The notes: generated by a model not told the origin, from the letters alone. A DNA stretch of 64,000 nt from Cheiracanthium punctorium (GCA_038373885.1 JAWZYV010019574.1:186001-250000), one strand, 5' to 3'; counted from the first letter of the stretch, positions 11,166 to 23,031 are shown. Program-made: numbers and translations.

Positions 11166-11284
11166 TCGGTTCCCAAAAGCATTTTATCAAATAAGCATTC
11201 GCCAAGAAGACAGAAAATTTCTTAGTAACTTAGGGAAAATATTGAAGAAAAAAAAAACATGATTTTTCTCGCCATGCCTGGGTA

Positions 11285-11785
11285 CTTTTGGGAATAAATT
11301 TCAGTCCCTTCCTTTTGGCTTCTCATTGAATACCACATAGAAAATAGCGAGGGATATGATGAGAAATTCTAGAAAAGACTTGCTGAAACTTTTTATGTTG
11401 ATAACGTCCTTACCAGTGTTGAAAGTAAAGAGGGATTAAGAAAATTAATCCATGAGATTCCACTAAGCTAATGTCCAAAGGATGTTTTTAACTGAGAGAG
11501 TGGGACTGTTCTGGTGATTACGACATCACGGATAGAAAAAAAAAGAGCCCCGCGCTCTAGGTTTCATTTGGAACAAAGAATTCGATGCTTTGAAAATACG
11601 TATGAGCTGGCTGGATGAATTCAACAACGAGAAGGTGACTAAACGTGAGATGCTCTCTTTAGTGCACTATGTGTTTGATCCATTTGGATTTGTCTCACCA
11701 GTCATGCTGGGTCCAAAAAGAATTCTACAGAAGGCAATATTCATAATTTTGTTGATGAAAACCAAGATGCATCTGCATCTATGAC
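11285..11785 (+). pseudogene. BEL/Pao retrotransposon reverse transcriptase fragment
   Basis: The clearest open part (11590-11784) reads SWLDEFNNEKVTKREMLSLV followed by FDPFGFVSPVMLGPKRILQK, the segment just downstream of the RT catalytic core in BEL/Pao Pol proteins. Upstream, with frame changes, are FYVDNVLTSVESKEGLRKLI (the YVDD box, changed to YVDN), SKGCF-LRE and LGFIWNKEFDALK, all in the family's usual order. Stops and frameshifts make it inactive. A related but more divergent fragment lies on the minus strand at 34842-35545. Confidence 0.75.
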
Positions 11786-12029
11786 ACTTTTAAGAATTGA
11801 AAATGCGAATAAAACTGAAATGTTTTACTTCTAGGAAGAAAAACGTTTTAATGTGTATTTTATAATCTGATCAAATTAAATACATTCTGACTAATAGATT
11901 TTAAGATACGACAGTTTAAAAAATTAGCTCTTGAAAATTTCTAATAAATGTGGAGTTTCTCTGAAAAATGTCAAAAATCAGGAAATTATATAAAACAGTC
12001 AAGGTAAACTGTTTTTGTAAAAAAAATCA

Positions 12030-12890
12030 AAAACAAAATCTTCTATACAAAGATATAACGACCGTTTCCGTGTAGATATTATTTTCATACTTATCGCTGA
12101 ATATTCGTGAGAAATCTCTCAAAAATTCACAAAATATTGAATAAAAAAATTTCTAGGCCAAATTTGGTACCGAATTTCGAGGTACATACTATCGATTTAT
12201 AGTATCGAGGTATTAAAAATCACTGGAATTTGTTTTTTATAATAAATTTACAAATCAAATTACACTGTTACATGCTTCATAAAAATATTTTTCACAAATG
12301 GAAATAATATGGTATGTAATTTTATGTCTAAAACTATTTTAAATTATATTTTACACAACTGAGTTTCTGGTAAGGAATCAGCAGTATGAGGAGAACAAAT
12401 TTTAATACTCCGACAAAAGTTTGGTTTGAAAATAAGAGTAGTGCGTGTGAGAACCATTAACATATCAGACATAAGAAGGAAAAGAAGTTTAATGACAATG
12501 ATACATCCAGGAGAGGGACTAGAAGGCTTTAGCTCCCCCCACCCCTACCTAAATCAAATACACACACATACACACGCACATACACACAAAAAAAGAAAAA
12601 CATTGCTTCAAGGTGACATTTGCTTATTAATTTCTGCGAACTGTGTATTGAAGATCGTTAGTTGTACTCCTATAAGTAATAAAATCTGTGTTTCGTCCTG
12701 TCGACTGGACTGTGTTTACTAGAACTTTCCAAGTACACTGTTCTTTTAAGTTAGGAAAGCGAAAACTAAACAGAGTTTTCTGCAACAGTACCGAATTCGG
12801 TATTTTTACGTTTAGCCGTTTGTCCGTAACACTACCGACACACAGACACACAAATATATAGACAGACATCTTTTTTATTATGAGTAGAGA
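12030..12890 (-). mobile_element. Helitron 5'-end fragment
   Basis: On the minus strand the sequence starts TCTCTACTCATAATAAAAAA after an A and continues with TGTCTG repeats and GTTACGGACAAACGGC. This matches the 5' end of the Helitron at 42177-45820, including a downstream TTTGGTACC-type block. A CTAG 3' terminus was not recognised, so the other limit is approximate. Confidence 0.55.
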
Positions 12891-12899
12891 TTAAATCTA

Positions 12900-14260
12900 T
12901 CATAGAACATTTATACATTAAAACTAAACTAATTATTTTTTAAGATGCTAAGAATTTATATTATAAAAAATTACTTCATCATAAAAATATGCATATAAAT
13001 TTAACCTTTCAGTTATTCTTCCGACAAAAAATAAAAGATTGTAATTAAAAGTGGACAAATTCTTTGCATTTAAAATTTAACTTAAATTTTTTAATTTATT
13101 TCTTTTTATAAAAAGCTTGTAAAAATTAGAAATACTATTACTATTTTATTTTAAAAAGTTCATTAATTTAATAAATGTATTTACAAAAAAAAAGTTCTGG
13201 CTAAGTATATATTTTTCTTAATTTTATTTATGAAAAAAATACATTTTGAAATTTTCTCTTCGTTTTGTATATAGTTAATGTTAATGACTAAGAAGTAAAA
13301 CACATAAGAAATTAGCCTTTCTTTCTTTCTTTCGTTTCAGCTATAAAGCAAGTTTGTATGCTTTAAAATGCATCTCGATGGGGTTTCTTTTAACTGTATT
13401 TCTCAGTTAGGTTATTTAAAGACAAAGCGAGACGCAACTATTAACTCATCAGGAAGTAGTAGTCATTAAATTTAGCTATAGTTCTTTTGTTTTTTTAAAA
13501 GACTCATAAGAAAGTTTCCCTGAAAGCTTTTGCTGTGTTGTGTTGCCATAAGCATTTCCTCCAATTCATTCATGAAGTAAGGTGTCTTAAATATTTTTCA
13601 AAGAATTTTTTTCTAAGCTGTCTTTGGGTCTGTAAGCGAAATTTCCGGTTTCAGAGGATGTTATTGAAAAATTAGGTTAATTGAAATGGCTGAAATATAG
13701 TTATGATTTACTACTTAAGTATTTGAAAATAAATTACCTATACTGTTAATAACCAATGAATTTTGTTTAATGTTTAGCGTAAAAACTGCCACACTTTTCT
13801 TTTTTTCTTCCTTTAAAAAAAATAAATCTTAGTCAATGAATTAACAATACTGTTTTTTTATAAAGGGTCTCCAAAACAGAGATAATACGCTTTAATTCTT
13901 TATCTCTTATGGATAAGTGGGCCATGTAAATTGAAAAAATGTTCAAAACAAGTCCAGAAAAAAAGATTATTCCGAGATAAAACTCCTCACACTGATTTTC
14001 AAAAGTTACACCAAAGTATACGACCCCCGTACAAAAAAATCCCAATTAGCAAAATGTGCCCGATGTACTAATGACGTAATGTAAAATATTTTAAAGTATT
14101 GTATTCTAAAAAGTGTCAGAAGTAAGATAAATATATGCTGACATAAACCAATTTTCAATGGCTCTCGAAGGGAAAAGTATCACGTCGAATGACCGGATTC
14201 CAGGCGTCTTTTAAAATTACGAAATAATATTGTATATATGTTTTCTACTCTAGCAATAAA
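12900..14260. other. Gene-free AT-rich stretch
   Basis: Very AT-rich sequence with no recognised repeat or gene. A hydrophobic minus-strand ORF at 13833-14045 is discussed under rejected items. Confidence 0.45.
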
Positions 14261-14267
14261 TGCGGAA

Positions 14268-14402
14268 AAAGGTACTCAAAATGCTGATGTTAAAAGATGA
14301 ATAAATAAAACTACTGTGTAAAAAAAAGCACATAAAAAGATGCTTATGGGCTGGGACGATCGTTTCGACCGAAAAACTTTCGGTCTTTTTCAGCCGTCAC
14401 AC
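14268..14402 (+). repeat. Hairpin family C, single-arm copy
   Basis: Ordered blocks CTCAAAATGCTGATGTTAAA, GTAAAAAAAAGCACATAAAA, GGGACGATCGTTTCGACC and CTTTCGGTC match one arm of the long hairpin at 46804-47053 and its left flank. Here there is no second arm. The short GACCGAAA...TTTCGGTC palindrome is internal. Confidence 0.65.
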
Positions 14403-16200
14403 GTAGTCTCACAGAACAGTGGAAACTGTTCTACAAATGTTTCCACAGCAAATGTTTACTTTCAAAATCATGTATAGTCCCCGATCACCTTCATTTATCG
14501 ATATCTTTGAGACGTTTCATGATGAAAGGCTGAAATTTTGTGCATCACCTTATTAGTGTATAGAGTACATTTTAGTAACTGGAAGGGTTTTTTTGTACAG
14601 GGATTGTATACAAATTTAAAAACTGTAAATTTTAAAAAATTGATGTGAGGAATTTTTCTTAACGGCCTTTTCTCCTAACTTATTTTGAAAAAAAAATTTT
14701 TTTTTCAATTTACATAGCTCACTTAATAGATAAAAAACTACAGTGTGTTACCACCATTTGGTACCTCCCGTATAGCTCAACGTAACTGTACAATATAATT
14801 TGCTTAAGGGGACAGTCTACTTTTAAAAATGGGAAAATGTAGAAATTTTAGATCAATTTTCATAATTTTTTAAAAAATAATGAATGCATGCAGAAGCACA
14901 TTTTTTTTCAGTTAAATACTATGACATTCCTCTAATGATTAAAAATATTATTTTAGTTTATTATAAAAGTGATAATTTTAAAAATATTAATTTACCACAC
15001 AATATTGGAAAAAAATTCAAAGGTACTTTCCCACTGCGCGCAAGATATCTCGATTAGAATTCCTTTGATCCTCATAATTTTTTTTTCTCAATTAAACAAA
15101 ACATTCAAATTAACAATCTAAACTAAAATGGTTTAATTATTTTCATAATTTAAATTTGAAAAAATCATTTAATCTAAAAATTTAAATTACCATAAAAATT
15201 TTGATAGTTTTACAATCATAACTTTTTTTTATGAAACACAACTATTTCATTTTTGTTCATTTTATTCATTATTTTAAAATGTATGTCTGAGAAATATATC
15301 AAGTTGATATCTTAAATCGTTTTTAAAATATAATGTGCGCAATCTTGAAAAACAGTGTTTTGAGAAAAAGCCAATTAAAGTTCAAATAGTAGTTTTGTAA
15401 CATAAATTTTAATTTTTAATAGTTAAAAACATTTTCTATTAAAACATTTACTGTTTAAAAATAGTTTTACTGAGTATTTAAAATGATTAACGCAAACTAT
15501 GTTTTAATATGACTTAAGAAACATCAGTCTAAAGAAAAGCTCGACAAAAGTAAATATGAAAAAATATGTACATACCTTAACAAAAGATACATTTTTAGGA
15601 TATAAAGGCATTAATATTGGTAAAGTACATTATGTGAAGTTATTTTAATAATTATATCCATACATATTTATTTAATTTTACTTTGCAACATAAAAATTTG
15701 ATTTTATTTCACTTTATGAACTTTTCGATTTAAAATTTTCCGCTTTCATACACAATGTCTTCGTTTTCTTTTATTGCCTCAACTAGAGGTCTGCGCCGCC
15801 GCTGGTCATTTGTACCACGTCGCCACCGCCGAGGTCTAGGCCGGTGCGCCGACAAAGAAAGCCGATTGTATGCCGCAGCGTACAATCGGATTCAAAACTT
15901 GTAAAAAAAATTGTAACTAAACTTTCAACTTTCCAGTTGAGAACATCAAATTAAAAAATTTTAGAAAAATTAAATTTATCAATATTGACTTGAAAAAAAA
16001 ATAGCATATAAAGTTAAAAGATGACTTGATTGTTTGAAACGCAAGTTGGATTTCTATCATTAGTGGGAAACTGGAAAAAAATCATAAAAATAGCCATTTT
16101 CATAAATTTTTACAGAGCTATCTTGATCCCCGCCCCTTCAAACTTAATTCATATCTTTATTTAAATTTAAAAATAAAATTTTCATTAATTATTAATATTT
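14403..16200. other. Gene-free AT-rich stretch
   Basis: No ORF or conserved motif recognised. The only distinct feature is the GC-rich repeat at 15784-15890. Confidence 0.5.
15784..15890 (+). repeat. GC-rich repeat with hairpin
   Basis: It begins TAGAGGTCTGCGCCGCCGC, the end shared with composite B, and then diverges. It ends in a perfect nine-base-pair hairpin, CCGATTGTA with TACAATCGG around a ten-base loop (15862-15889). Confidence 0.55.
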
Positions 16201-16216
16201 CACTTATTATTTAAGC

Positions 16217-16597
16217 CATTGGTCCACAACCCCCGGGCCACGGACCTGTCCCGGTCCTCGGATCAAATAGTACCGGCCCGCCAAGGAACATTAAATTCTT
16301 TGGATTTTATTTACTTTGGTGTATTTCTCTCGGGTTTTTGCGACTTTGTCATGTTTGTATTGATTTATACCTTTGTAACAGGAGAAATATTGTAATTCTT
16401 TTAACATTTCTCTTTTCTTTTTGTTGTTTATTAAAGATTTCAAGATCATGAATTTAAATTACAGTCATAAAATAGAGAATAAATGTTCTTTCCTTAAAAC
16501 TATTCCAGACAACAACTCTGCCGGTTGAAATGCTACATCACTTTATATTCATTTTTTTTTTTTTTTTTTGTGGCAATAAAAAGGTTGGAGAGCACAG
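16217..16597. mobile_element. hAT MITE with exact 8-bp duplication
   Basis: A 381-bp element is flanked by ATTTAAGC at 16209-16216 and 16598-16605. Imperfect inverted ends are CATTGGTCCACAACC and, from the right, CTGTGCTCTCCAACC. The left side continues GGGCCACGGACC, typical of non-autonomous hAT elements. No ORF. Confidence 0.85.
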
Positions 16598-16827
16598 ATT
16601 TAAGCTACCCATCACTATATCATAGCTGCCAACCGTTCCGATAAAATCGGAACATTTTCCACCACTATTTTTAAAAAATTTTATTTTAAATTAAAAATAT
16701 GGACTTGTTTTAAGGTAAAATGGCGAAGGAAAAATTAGTGGTGGGTAGGGGGTCGAAATTTGCAGTCGCCCACTTTCCCGGGACAATTAGATTTTTAAAT
16801 GGGCGAGTAAAACTACTTTTTCTGAAA

Positions 16828-17625
16828 ATGACTGTCATCTTTGGAATAATACAATAGGAGAGGTGAAGCGATAGGCGGAGCCATTTATGTAACCTATCTA
16901 TTTTAAGATACGATCGATTTAAATTAATATTTTTATAACAAGAACTCTTAAGAAATGCTGGTGTTGGAATGTAAAATTGACAAAAACTTTGTATAATAAC
17001 ACAAACATATAATAACATATTTCAAATGAAAAAAAAAATCAACTAAATTTAAAACTCATGATAAAGGTGCATGAAAAACTTGAAATGATGATTTCTTTTT
17101 AAATAAAATATATTGGAAATGTTAATGTCCATATTTTTATGGTAAGAGTATAAAATAATCTAATATATTCATAATCAGCTGTTAATTTAGAATGAGTTTT
17201 AGCTAAATTTAGTAGCTTTATTTTCTTATTTAAAATTTATAGACTTAAAAAAAGTTCTGCAACTAAATCTTTTAACCTTTTTAAGTTGAGAAATTATTTT
17301 ATGTATACATATTTCATTTTTTTTTTAAAAAAGGTGGAGAGGGCTTGAATTGAAAACAAACTATTGTTAAAATACAGTCATTAGTTGTTTTAGATTTTTT
17401 TTAAAGCGATCTAGAGGAGGAAAACATATGAAACATTCATAAATGGTATTTATCAACAATGTGTTATACAGTTTTTATCAATTTTACATTCTAACACCAG
17501 TATTTGTTAAGAGTTCTTGTTATAAAAAATATTAATTTAAATCGTCTACATTTCCGTAAAGGTAGGCAACGTAAGTAGCGCCACCTATCGTTTCACCTCT
17601 CTCATTGCATTGTTATAAAGATGGC
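16828..17625. mobile_element. Foldback element, about 165-bp arms
   Basis: The left arm (16828-17000) and right arm (17455-17625) are inverted copies. Both contain AGAGAGGTGAA-CGATAGG, ATTTAAATTAATATTTTT, TAACAAGAACTCTTAA and GGTGTT-GAATGTAAAATTGA. The arms diverge by scattered substitutions and small indels. The 450-bp centre is AT-rich with no coding content. No target-site duplication was identified. Confidence 0.7.
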
Positions 17626-17629
17626 AGGC

Positions 17630-18215
17630 AGTGTTCCTAGAAGGCAGTGGTAAAACAAAAAATTCAGCTGTCTCTCGGGCAACCAAGAAAAACAACTATT
17701 CTCAATTTTATTCCTTAACTTGAAAATGCAGTTTCCTATTCCTATTTTAATTCTGAACTTCTTTCTATTTCTATTTTCATTTCCGAACAGTAATGGCAAT
17801 TTTATGAATAAACATTTGTCAACTTACTTTCTTTGTAACGGCTGCATGTTCTTAAAAAATTTTGTGTAGCGAAATTTTTATGGGCAAGAAACTTCATTTG
17901 TGGGCAACCAAAAAAATTTCAGTGATTGACCAATGGACAACCAAAAAAAATCACAAGATTCTACCCTTGGTGGTGGGAAATGTTCCAATAAAAACGGAAT
18001 GGTAGGCAGCTATACTAATTCCGTTTTTGAAACCAATGTAAAAGTTTGTCAGAAGTCATTACTCAGAAATGCTCACAATTACGAACACAGGGAAAATTGT
18101 ATACAATTTCCCCCAAGCCCCGTTTAAATGACTAATATCCTTTAATTAACGCATTAGAAGGCAAAATATGCAGAAAACGAATTTAAACTATGGCTGGATC
18201 TGAATTCGGTCTGTA
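17630..18215. other. Gene-free stretch
   Basis: AT-rich sequence with no feature I can support; a 64-codon ORF at 17933-18127 has no recognisable content. Confidence 0.4.
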
Positions 18216-18220
18216 AAAGG

Positions 18221-18963
18221 TTAACACTAGTAACTTGTAAAGATACCATCTAAATTTTTTGAGTCAATGGCGTAATTTGGTTGCTGTAAAAACTGCTTAA
18301 ACATTGCTCTATACCTCAAAAGAACATTATAGGCTTGGAATGGTTCATGAAAAGGTTGTGGAGAAAAAAAAAAACGCTTAAAAGCAAATGTATCGATTGT
18401 ACACTAACAGCTAAATGTATAGTGAATGTGCTATAAGAGCAATATAAACCTATCCGATTTTGATAAAATCTATTGTTTCAGTTTTGCAGTAGAAATGTTT
18501 TAAAAGTGCACCGAAACTGCAGGCTCATACTATGGAGCCCCACCACTGGCCGAGCGCATGGTGCTCTGAACTGGGAGACGGAAGGTGCCTGGTTCAAATC
18601 CAGGTCGTGCCCGTCGACCTAACCGTTCGGACTTTTCTGTCGTTTCCCCCTAAATGCTTGTTAGGACACCTTAGAAAGACCCCCACGGAGAGCCCTCCAC
18701 ACCTCGGCCTAGAGCCCACATGTAGCTAATTGGCCGTAATCCCACAACAGAAAATCATACTCAAGACTAGTTTTCATAGTCTTAAAAAAATATTTTAACG
18801 TCAATTTATACATAGGTGTGTGTGTGTGTTTGTTTGTACGCATACGCCCATTTTCATTATGCTCTTTTTCAGAAAAAATTTCACGCCGCGGCGCGCCGCC
18901 GCCGCCGAGTTTTTGAGGTCGGTACGCCGCCGCCGCGAATTTGAGTGCGGCGCAGACCTCTAG
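18221..18963 (+). repeat. Composite repeat B, uninterrupted copy
   Basis: The order is AT-rich head (18221-18532), tRNA-like module (18533-18604) with a good B box CCTGGTTCAAATCCAGG, SINE-like body with GACCTAACCGTTCGG, AGCTAATTGGCCGTAATCCC, a GT-rich run, then the GC-rich tail from 18880 ending GGCGCAGACCTCTAG. It is collinear with 4830-5835 on the other strand. An ORF here is accidental. Confidence 0.75.
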
Positions 18964-18999
18964 CCTCAACCTGCGAACTGTTAAGCATTTTACTGGATC

Positions 19000-20150
19000 T
19001 TCGAGTTTCAAAAATTAAATTCTGTACATTTCCTTTCTGCCTGTTTTATTCTTTGAGTGTCAACATTAGTTGCAGCTTCTACAGCATGCTGTCCAACTTG
19101 TGTTTCCATCTTCCTTTATATCTAAAAAAATAATACAGAAAAATGGTTGGTATCAACCCCCCTCCCCCGAAAGCTATTAGCCTTAGGGGGAGGGAGGGAG
19201 ACACCTTGGGAGGAGGACATTTTAAGGGGTTTTAACTTTTTATGACCGTACAAGACTTTAAAGTCCCACCAGCAAAACTGCTTACTAGGAAATAAATCTG
19301 CAAACACTGATCAACGAATTCTTTTAATTTCTTTTGTTTAATATTGAATTTGAGATGTAATATTTAAAAACATTGCTTGGTATCAGACGTTCCTGGTACT
19401 AAGTTATAAACTTAAGCGATAAATTATATGAGATAAATTAATATCTCTTAAGTTATAAACTTAGAGATAAATAATATGAGATAAATTAATTTGGGACATA
19501 AAGGGTTAAGGAGCATTCGGTAACATATGGAGTAAAACACCCCAAATTCAGACCTTTAGAGCGACATCTTCATGTAATAGGATGGGGTGAATCAGATTTC
19601 TATTCTAGATGATTTTGAAACTTTTTGTGCAGTTCTTAATTAAAAATGTTTCCAAATTTTGTCTGTAGAGGTAAATGAAAAAATTAAGGAGCAGTGTCAG
19701 TTATGGGAGCTGAAAACTTAGATACTATGCAAAGTATTTAAATTTACGATAAATTCTAAAACTCACTCAAAGACAAAACTTGAAATGTTTTAAGCTGTGA
19801 TTTAGCTGAGTATTTATATTCAAACGTTCAAATGAAATCAATAGCTAAATAATGAATATTACATGTAGAGGTTTATTTTATGCACTTTGATTTTTGGAAA
19901 TTAAAGTTTTCATAAACAATTTTGAAACTAATGTCTATTCATTGGTCACATTTTGAAATTCTATAGTTTTCATTGTGTTGTGAGTATTAATGCAATTTCT
20001 CAGAAATGGTCTTTTTCGGATCTTATTGCTATAAAGGTAAAATTTTGATAAGCAACATAAAGAAAAGCGCCTCTTCCTTAACACAACTATTAAGATTGCT
20101 TTTGTTATTCTGGTTAAAATGTTTTTAAATAAAATAAACTGAGATCTTCG
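19000..20150. other. Gene-free stretch
   Basis: AT-rich. A short duplication (TAAGTTATAAACTTA, then GATAAATTA and ATGAGATAAATTAAT) occurs at 19400-19490. Confidence 0.45.
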
Positions 20151-20196
20151 GTGGAAAATTTAGCTTCTTCCCAGTTCAAATGCTTTAAAATTTTTA

Positions 20197-20361
20197 CAAG
20201 TATTTTGTATTTTGTAGTATTTTGAAAATACATGTATTTTGTATGTTGCATTTTTTTAAATTCAAGAAGTATTTTGTATTTTATATTTTAGTGTTTGAAT
20301 CAATGTATTTTGTATTTTGTATTGAAAATATACATTCTCGGTGAATTTTGTCCAACTCTGC
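20197..20361. repeat. hAT-type end with GTATTTTGTATT repeats
   Basis: Repeated TGTATTTTGTATTTTGTATT-like sequence runs into TTTTGTCCAACTCTGCTCATCCCTA, whose reverse complement begins TAGGGATGAGCAGAG, a hAT-like terminus. The opposite end was not found. Confidence 0.45.
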
Positions 20362-20623
20362 TCATCCCTATCCACTCCGGGTTTACCGCGGAGGCTGATA
20401 AGTCACCAAAGGGCGACCATTACACCACTGGTTTCATAAAATAATTCATATTTTTAGACATTTAGCATGATAAATGTATAAGGAAATTTGAATTAAACAG
20501 ACACTATATTAATCGGAAAAATGTCTTAAAAGGAAACATTTTCTGGGTCACCAGTCTGAATACTTCAAAATACACCTTGCAGTTCATAGATATAACAGTT
20601 TATTCTTTCCAGTTATATATATT

Positions 20624-20998
20624 AATGACTATGTCATTTTATCTCTCACCCCCTTTATTGAAAATTGTCTGAGAAATGTGTCACAAAAAAAAAAGCGACA
20701 TAAAAATGCGACATAATTTTACATATATTTAAATACCATTAGTTCACAACAGCTTTAATCTGTTGTTACAATACTTCGTAAGCTGTAGAATATGCATCAC
20801 ATGTAGTTTTTACATATATTTAAATAATATTAGTTAGTTCACCACAGCTATAATCTATTGTTATGCTATTTCGTAAACTGTAGAATATGCATCAAATGTA
20901 TTTTTTTGTAAATAGTTTACTATCATAAAAATTCCAACATAGGGTTACTAGGCGAAATACACGAAAGATGAGAGATAAAATGACATAGTCAGTTAATA
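20624..20998. mobile_element. TIR MITE with internal duplication
   Basis: Inverted ends share ACTATGTCATTTTATCTCTC over about 27 bases. Inside is a direct repeat of about 92 bp (20717-20806 and 20808-20902) with TTTACATATATTTAAATA and GTAGAATATGCATCA. Ends are next to TTAA/TTAAC and may be Tc1/mariner-like, but the class is not certain. Confidence 0.55.
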
Positions 20999-21743
20999 TC
21001 GTTTTAATATGGCAATAATGAAACTAAAAAATTGGGGGTGTGGGGGTCTCCCCCTGGCGAGGCTCGACCAGCCGAGTTTTATATCTAATATATAAAATTC
21101 TCCTGTCACAGTGTTAGTCACCTAACTCCTCCGAAACCACTCGACCAATTTTAATGAAATTTTCTATGTATATTCGTTAGGTCATAGAATAGGTTTTTAA
21201 CTATGTCTCATACCCCTAAGTCATAAGGGCTGTCCACCCCAAAATGTTTAGCCCCCGAGTGCTATTCATTTCAATCAGGATTTCTGTGTAGACATTAGCG
21301 TGTCGAATCACTTTTCAAATGTGTTTGCCAGATAATGTGGAGAGGGGGGGGGGTAAGTTAATAAAATGTTGAAAGTCGCACAAGGTTTGCAATTTTTGAT
21401 AATTGATCGCTAAATGTGGTGCCAAAACGCGACAATTTATTATAAATATATTTCGCGTATAGTTAGAAAAAGCCTGGCGTATATTGTAAAAGAGTTTTAT
21501 TAGGCGATTTTAATATAGATTTCTATCCCGAAGAAGTGCTCTGTGGAACAAGAAAGGAAAACACGGTACACTCATGGATTATGATGTCCATTCCAAACAG
21601 TATTTAAAATGTCTTTGCGGTATAGTTGGAATATGCCTACAGGAAGAACATGCCTGGAGGAAATTCTAAACAGTTTCAGGTGGCGATTTTAAGATAGATT
21701 TCGATTCCAAAGATGTGTTTTATGGTACAAGAAAGAGTTGATT

Positions 21744-22284
21744 CCTATTTTAGCGCCCCCACTCTCGCCAACCTAAAAAATTCCCGTACTTTGGCGAGCT
21801 TTGCAGTCATGGGTCTCTGGGAGTTATGCACAAGTTTCAACGGTACATACGTATTTTCCAGGCGGTCCGCCAAGACAAGCAGTTTTTCACCAAGATAAAT
21901 GCCGGGCACATGAAATTGTTGATGGTTTGAAATACGATTGGCAACGTACTTAAAATCTACGAAAAAGTAGTTTTGCGGAAGTGACCTCCGGTATAATACG
22001 TAAGTACCGTTTCAACGCACCCAAAAGAACTAGGTGATAACTAAAGTAAACAAACTAGCGATAAACGCGCCAGTTAAGGAATTGGAAGACATTTAATTAT
22101 TAAAACTACATTAATTGGTAATCCAAAATAAATAAAAATGTAACGGCATGCTGTACTTACATGTTGTTCCAAATCGCCATTTTAATTCTAAATTACGATT
22201 TCTACATAAATGCAAAAAATCGTCATGGTAACTGCATATGTTTAATCATGGCCTCCTTGGCGAGAGTCGAGGCGTTAAAGTAGG
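21744..22284. mobile_element. TIR/foldback element D nested in Helitron
   Basis: Inverted ends CCTATTTTAGCGCC...ACTCTCGCC and, from the right, CCTACTTTAACGCC...ACTCTCGCC bound 541 bp. Inside is a second inverted pair (GGTACATACGTA against GGTACTTACGTA). Part of it recurs in reverse at 26728-27013. No duplication of the target was found. Confidence 0.55.
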
Positions 22285-22588
22285 AAACAATCTATAAAAC
22301 GGCGAAGTATAGTTGTGATTGCGAAGATTGTAAAATAGTTTTAATAGGCGATTTTAAGATAGATTTCGACTCCAAAGATGGGTTTTATAAAATAAGGAAG
22401 AAAAATACAGCACAGTCATGAATAATTATAACACTTTCCAACTTAATGGAATAACGGCGAAAAATAGGGACGACGCATAAATTATGATACGATTTTAATA
22501 TATAGCACTATAGTGCGTATTTAAAATCTGAAAGTGTTTCAGATTTTCATCGTTTTTTTTTTTTTGGGAGGGCACAATTTTTTATGGA

Positions 22589-22785
22589 ATGACTATCAAT
22601 AAGTCTCAAGGCCAAACTATGTCTGTTTGTGGATTAGATTTGAGCACGCCATGTTTTTCACACGGACAGTTAAACGTGGCGTGCTCTCGAGTGGGCAAAC
22701 CATACAGTGGGCATCCAGTTTGTTTGTGTTATCTAAAGATGGGATAACAAAAAATATTGTATACTCTATTGCGTTAAGGGATTGA
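22589..22785 (+). pseudogene. Pif1-like Helitron helicase, C-terminal fragment
   Basis: The translation reads [20 protein letters not shown], then [17 protein letters not shown]. After a roughly 15-bp insertion that changes frame it reads [20 protein letters not shown] and RD before TGA. This is the last helicase motif region (NKSQGQT; GQLYVA.SRV) of Helitron Pif1-type proteins, which normally end a few residues after IVY-AL. The rest of the helicase and the Rep domain are gone. The domain would unwind DNA during rolling-circle transposition; this fragment cannot. Its position about 250 bases before the 3' terminus fits a coding Helitron that lost its interior. Confidence 0.85.
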
Positions 22786-23030
22786 TATTATGTTTTAGTA
22801 AAATTATTGTAATTAGCGATATATATAAATTTAAAGAATAAATTACAATGAGTTAAAAATATTTGCTTGGTATTGTGTTATTTTTATATTCCAGCATCGT
22901 TCACAGCGCTCCATGCCTCTTCCACTCATATACCACATCCTCACAAACTCACAATAACTTAGTCATTTCTTTCTACTAAAATAATCCTAGGAATAATTTA
23001 TATGGCAAAACAACGTTTCCGGGTCAGCTA

Positions 23031-23031
<1 letters not shown>

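Larger units (their letters stand above)
21084..23031 (+). mobile_element. Helitron with helicase C-terminal and endonuclease-like relics
   Basis: The 5' end TCTAATATATAAAATTCTCC follows an A. The 3' end is GGGTCAGCTAG before a T, preceded by an imperfect hairpin (GGCAAAAC...GTTTCC). Length is 1948 bp. Inside are repeated relics reading GDFNIDF or GDFKIDF near 21500, 21685 and 22345, an inserted TIR element at 21744-22284, and the C-terminal end of a Pif1-like helicase at 22589-22785. Confidence 0.8.

Noticed and set aside
13833..14045. Hydrophobic 70-codon minus-strand ORF with a membrane-like segment
   Set aside because: No splice signals or neighbouring exons seen, AT-rich composition equal to background; T-rich DNA readily encodes Phe/Ile/Leu runs.
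20372..20440. Minus-strand tRNA-like GTGGTGTAATGGTCG segment
   Set aside because: Only an A-box-like part is seen; the B box is missing, so neither tRNA nor SINE could be supported.
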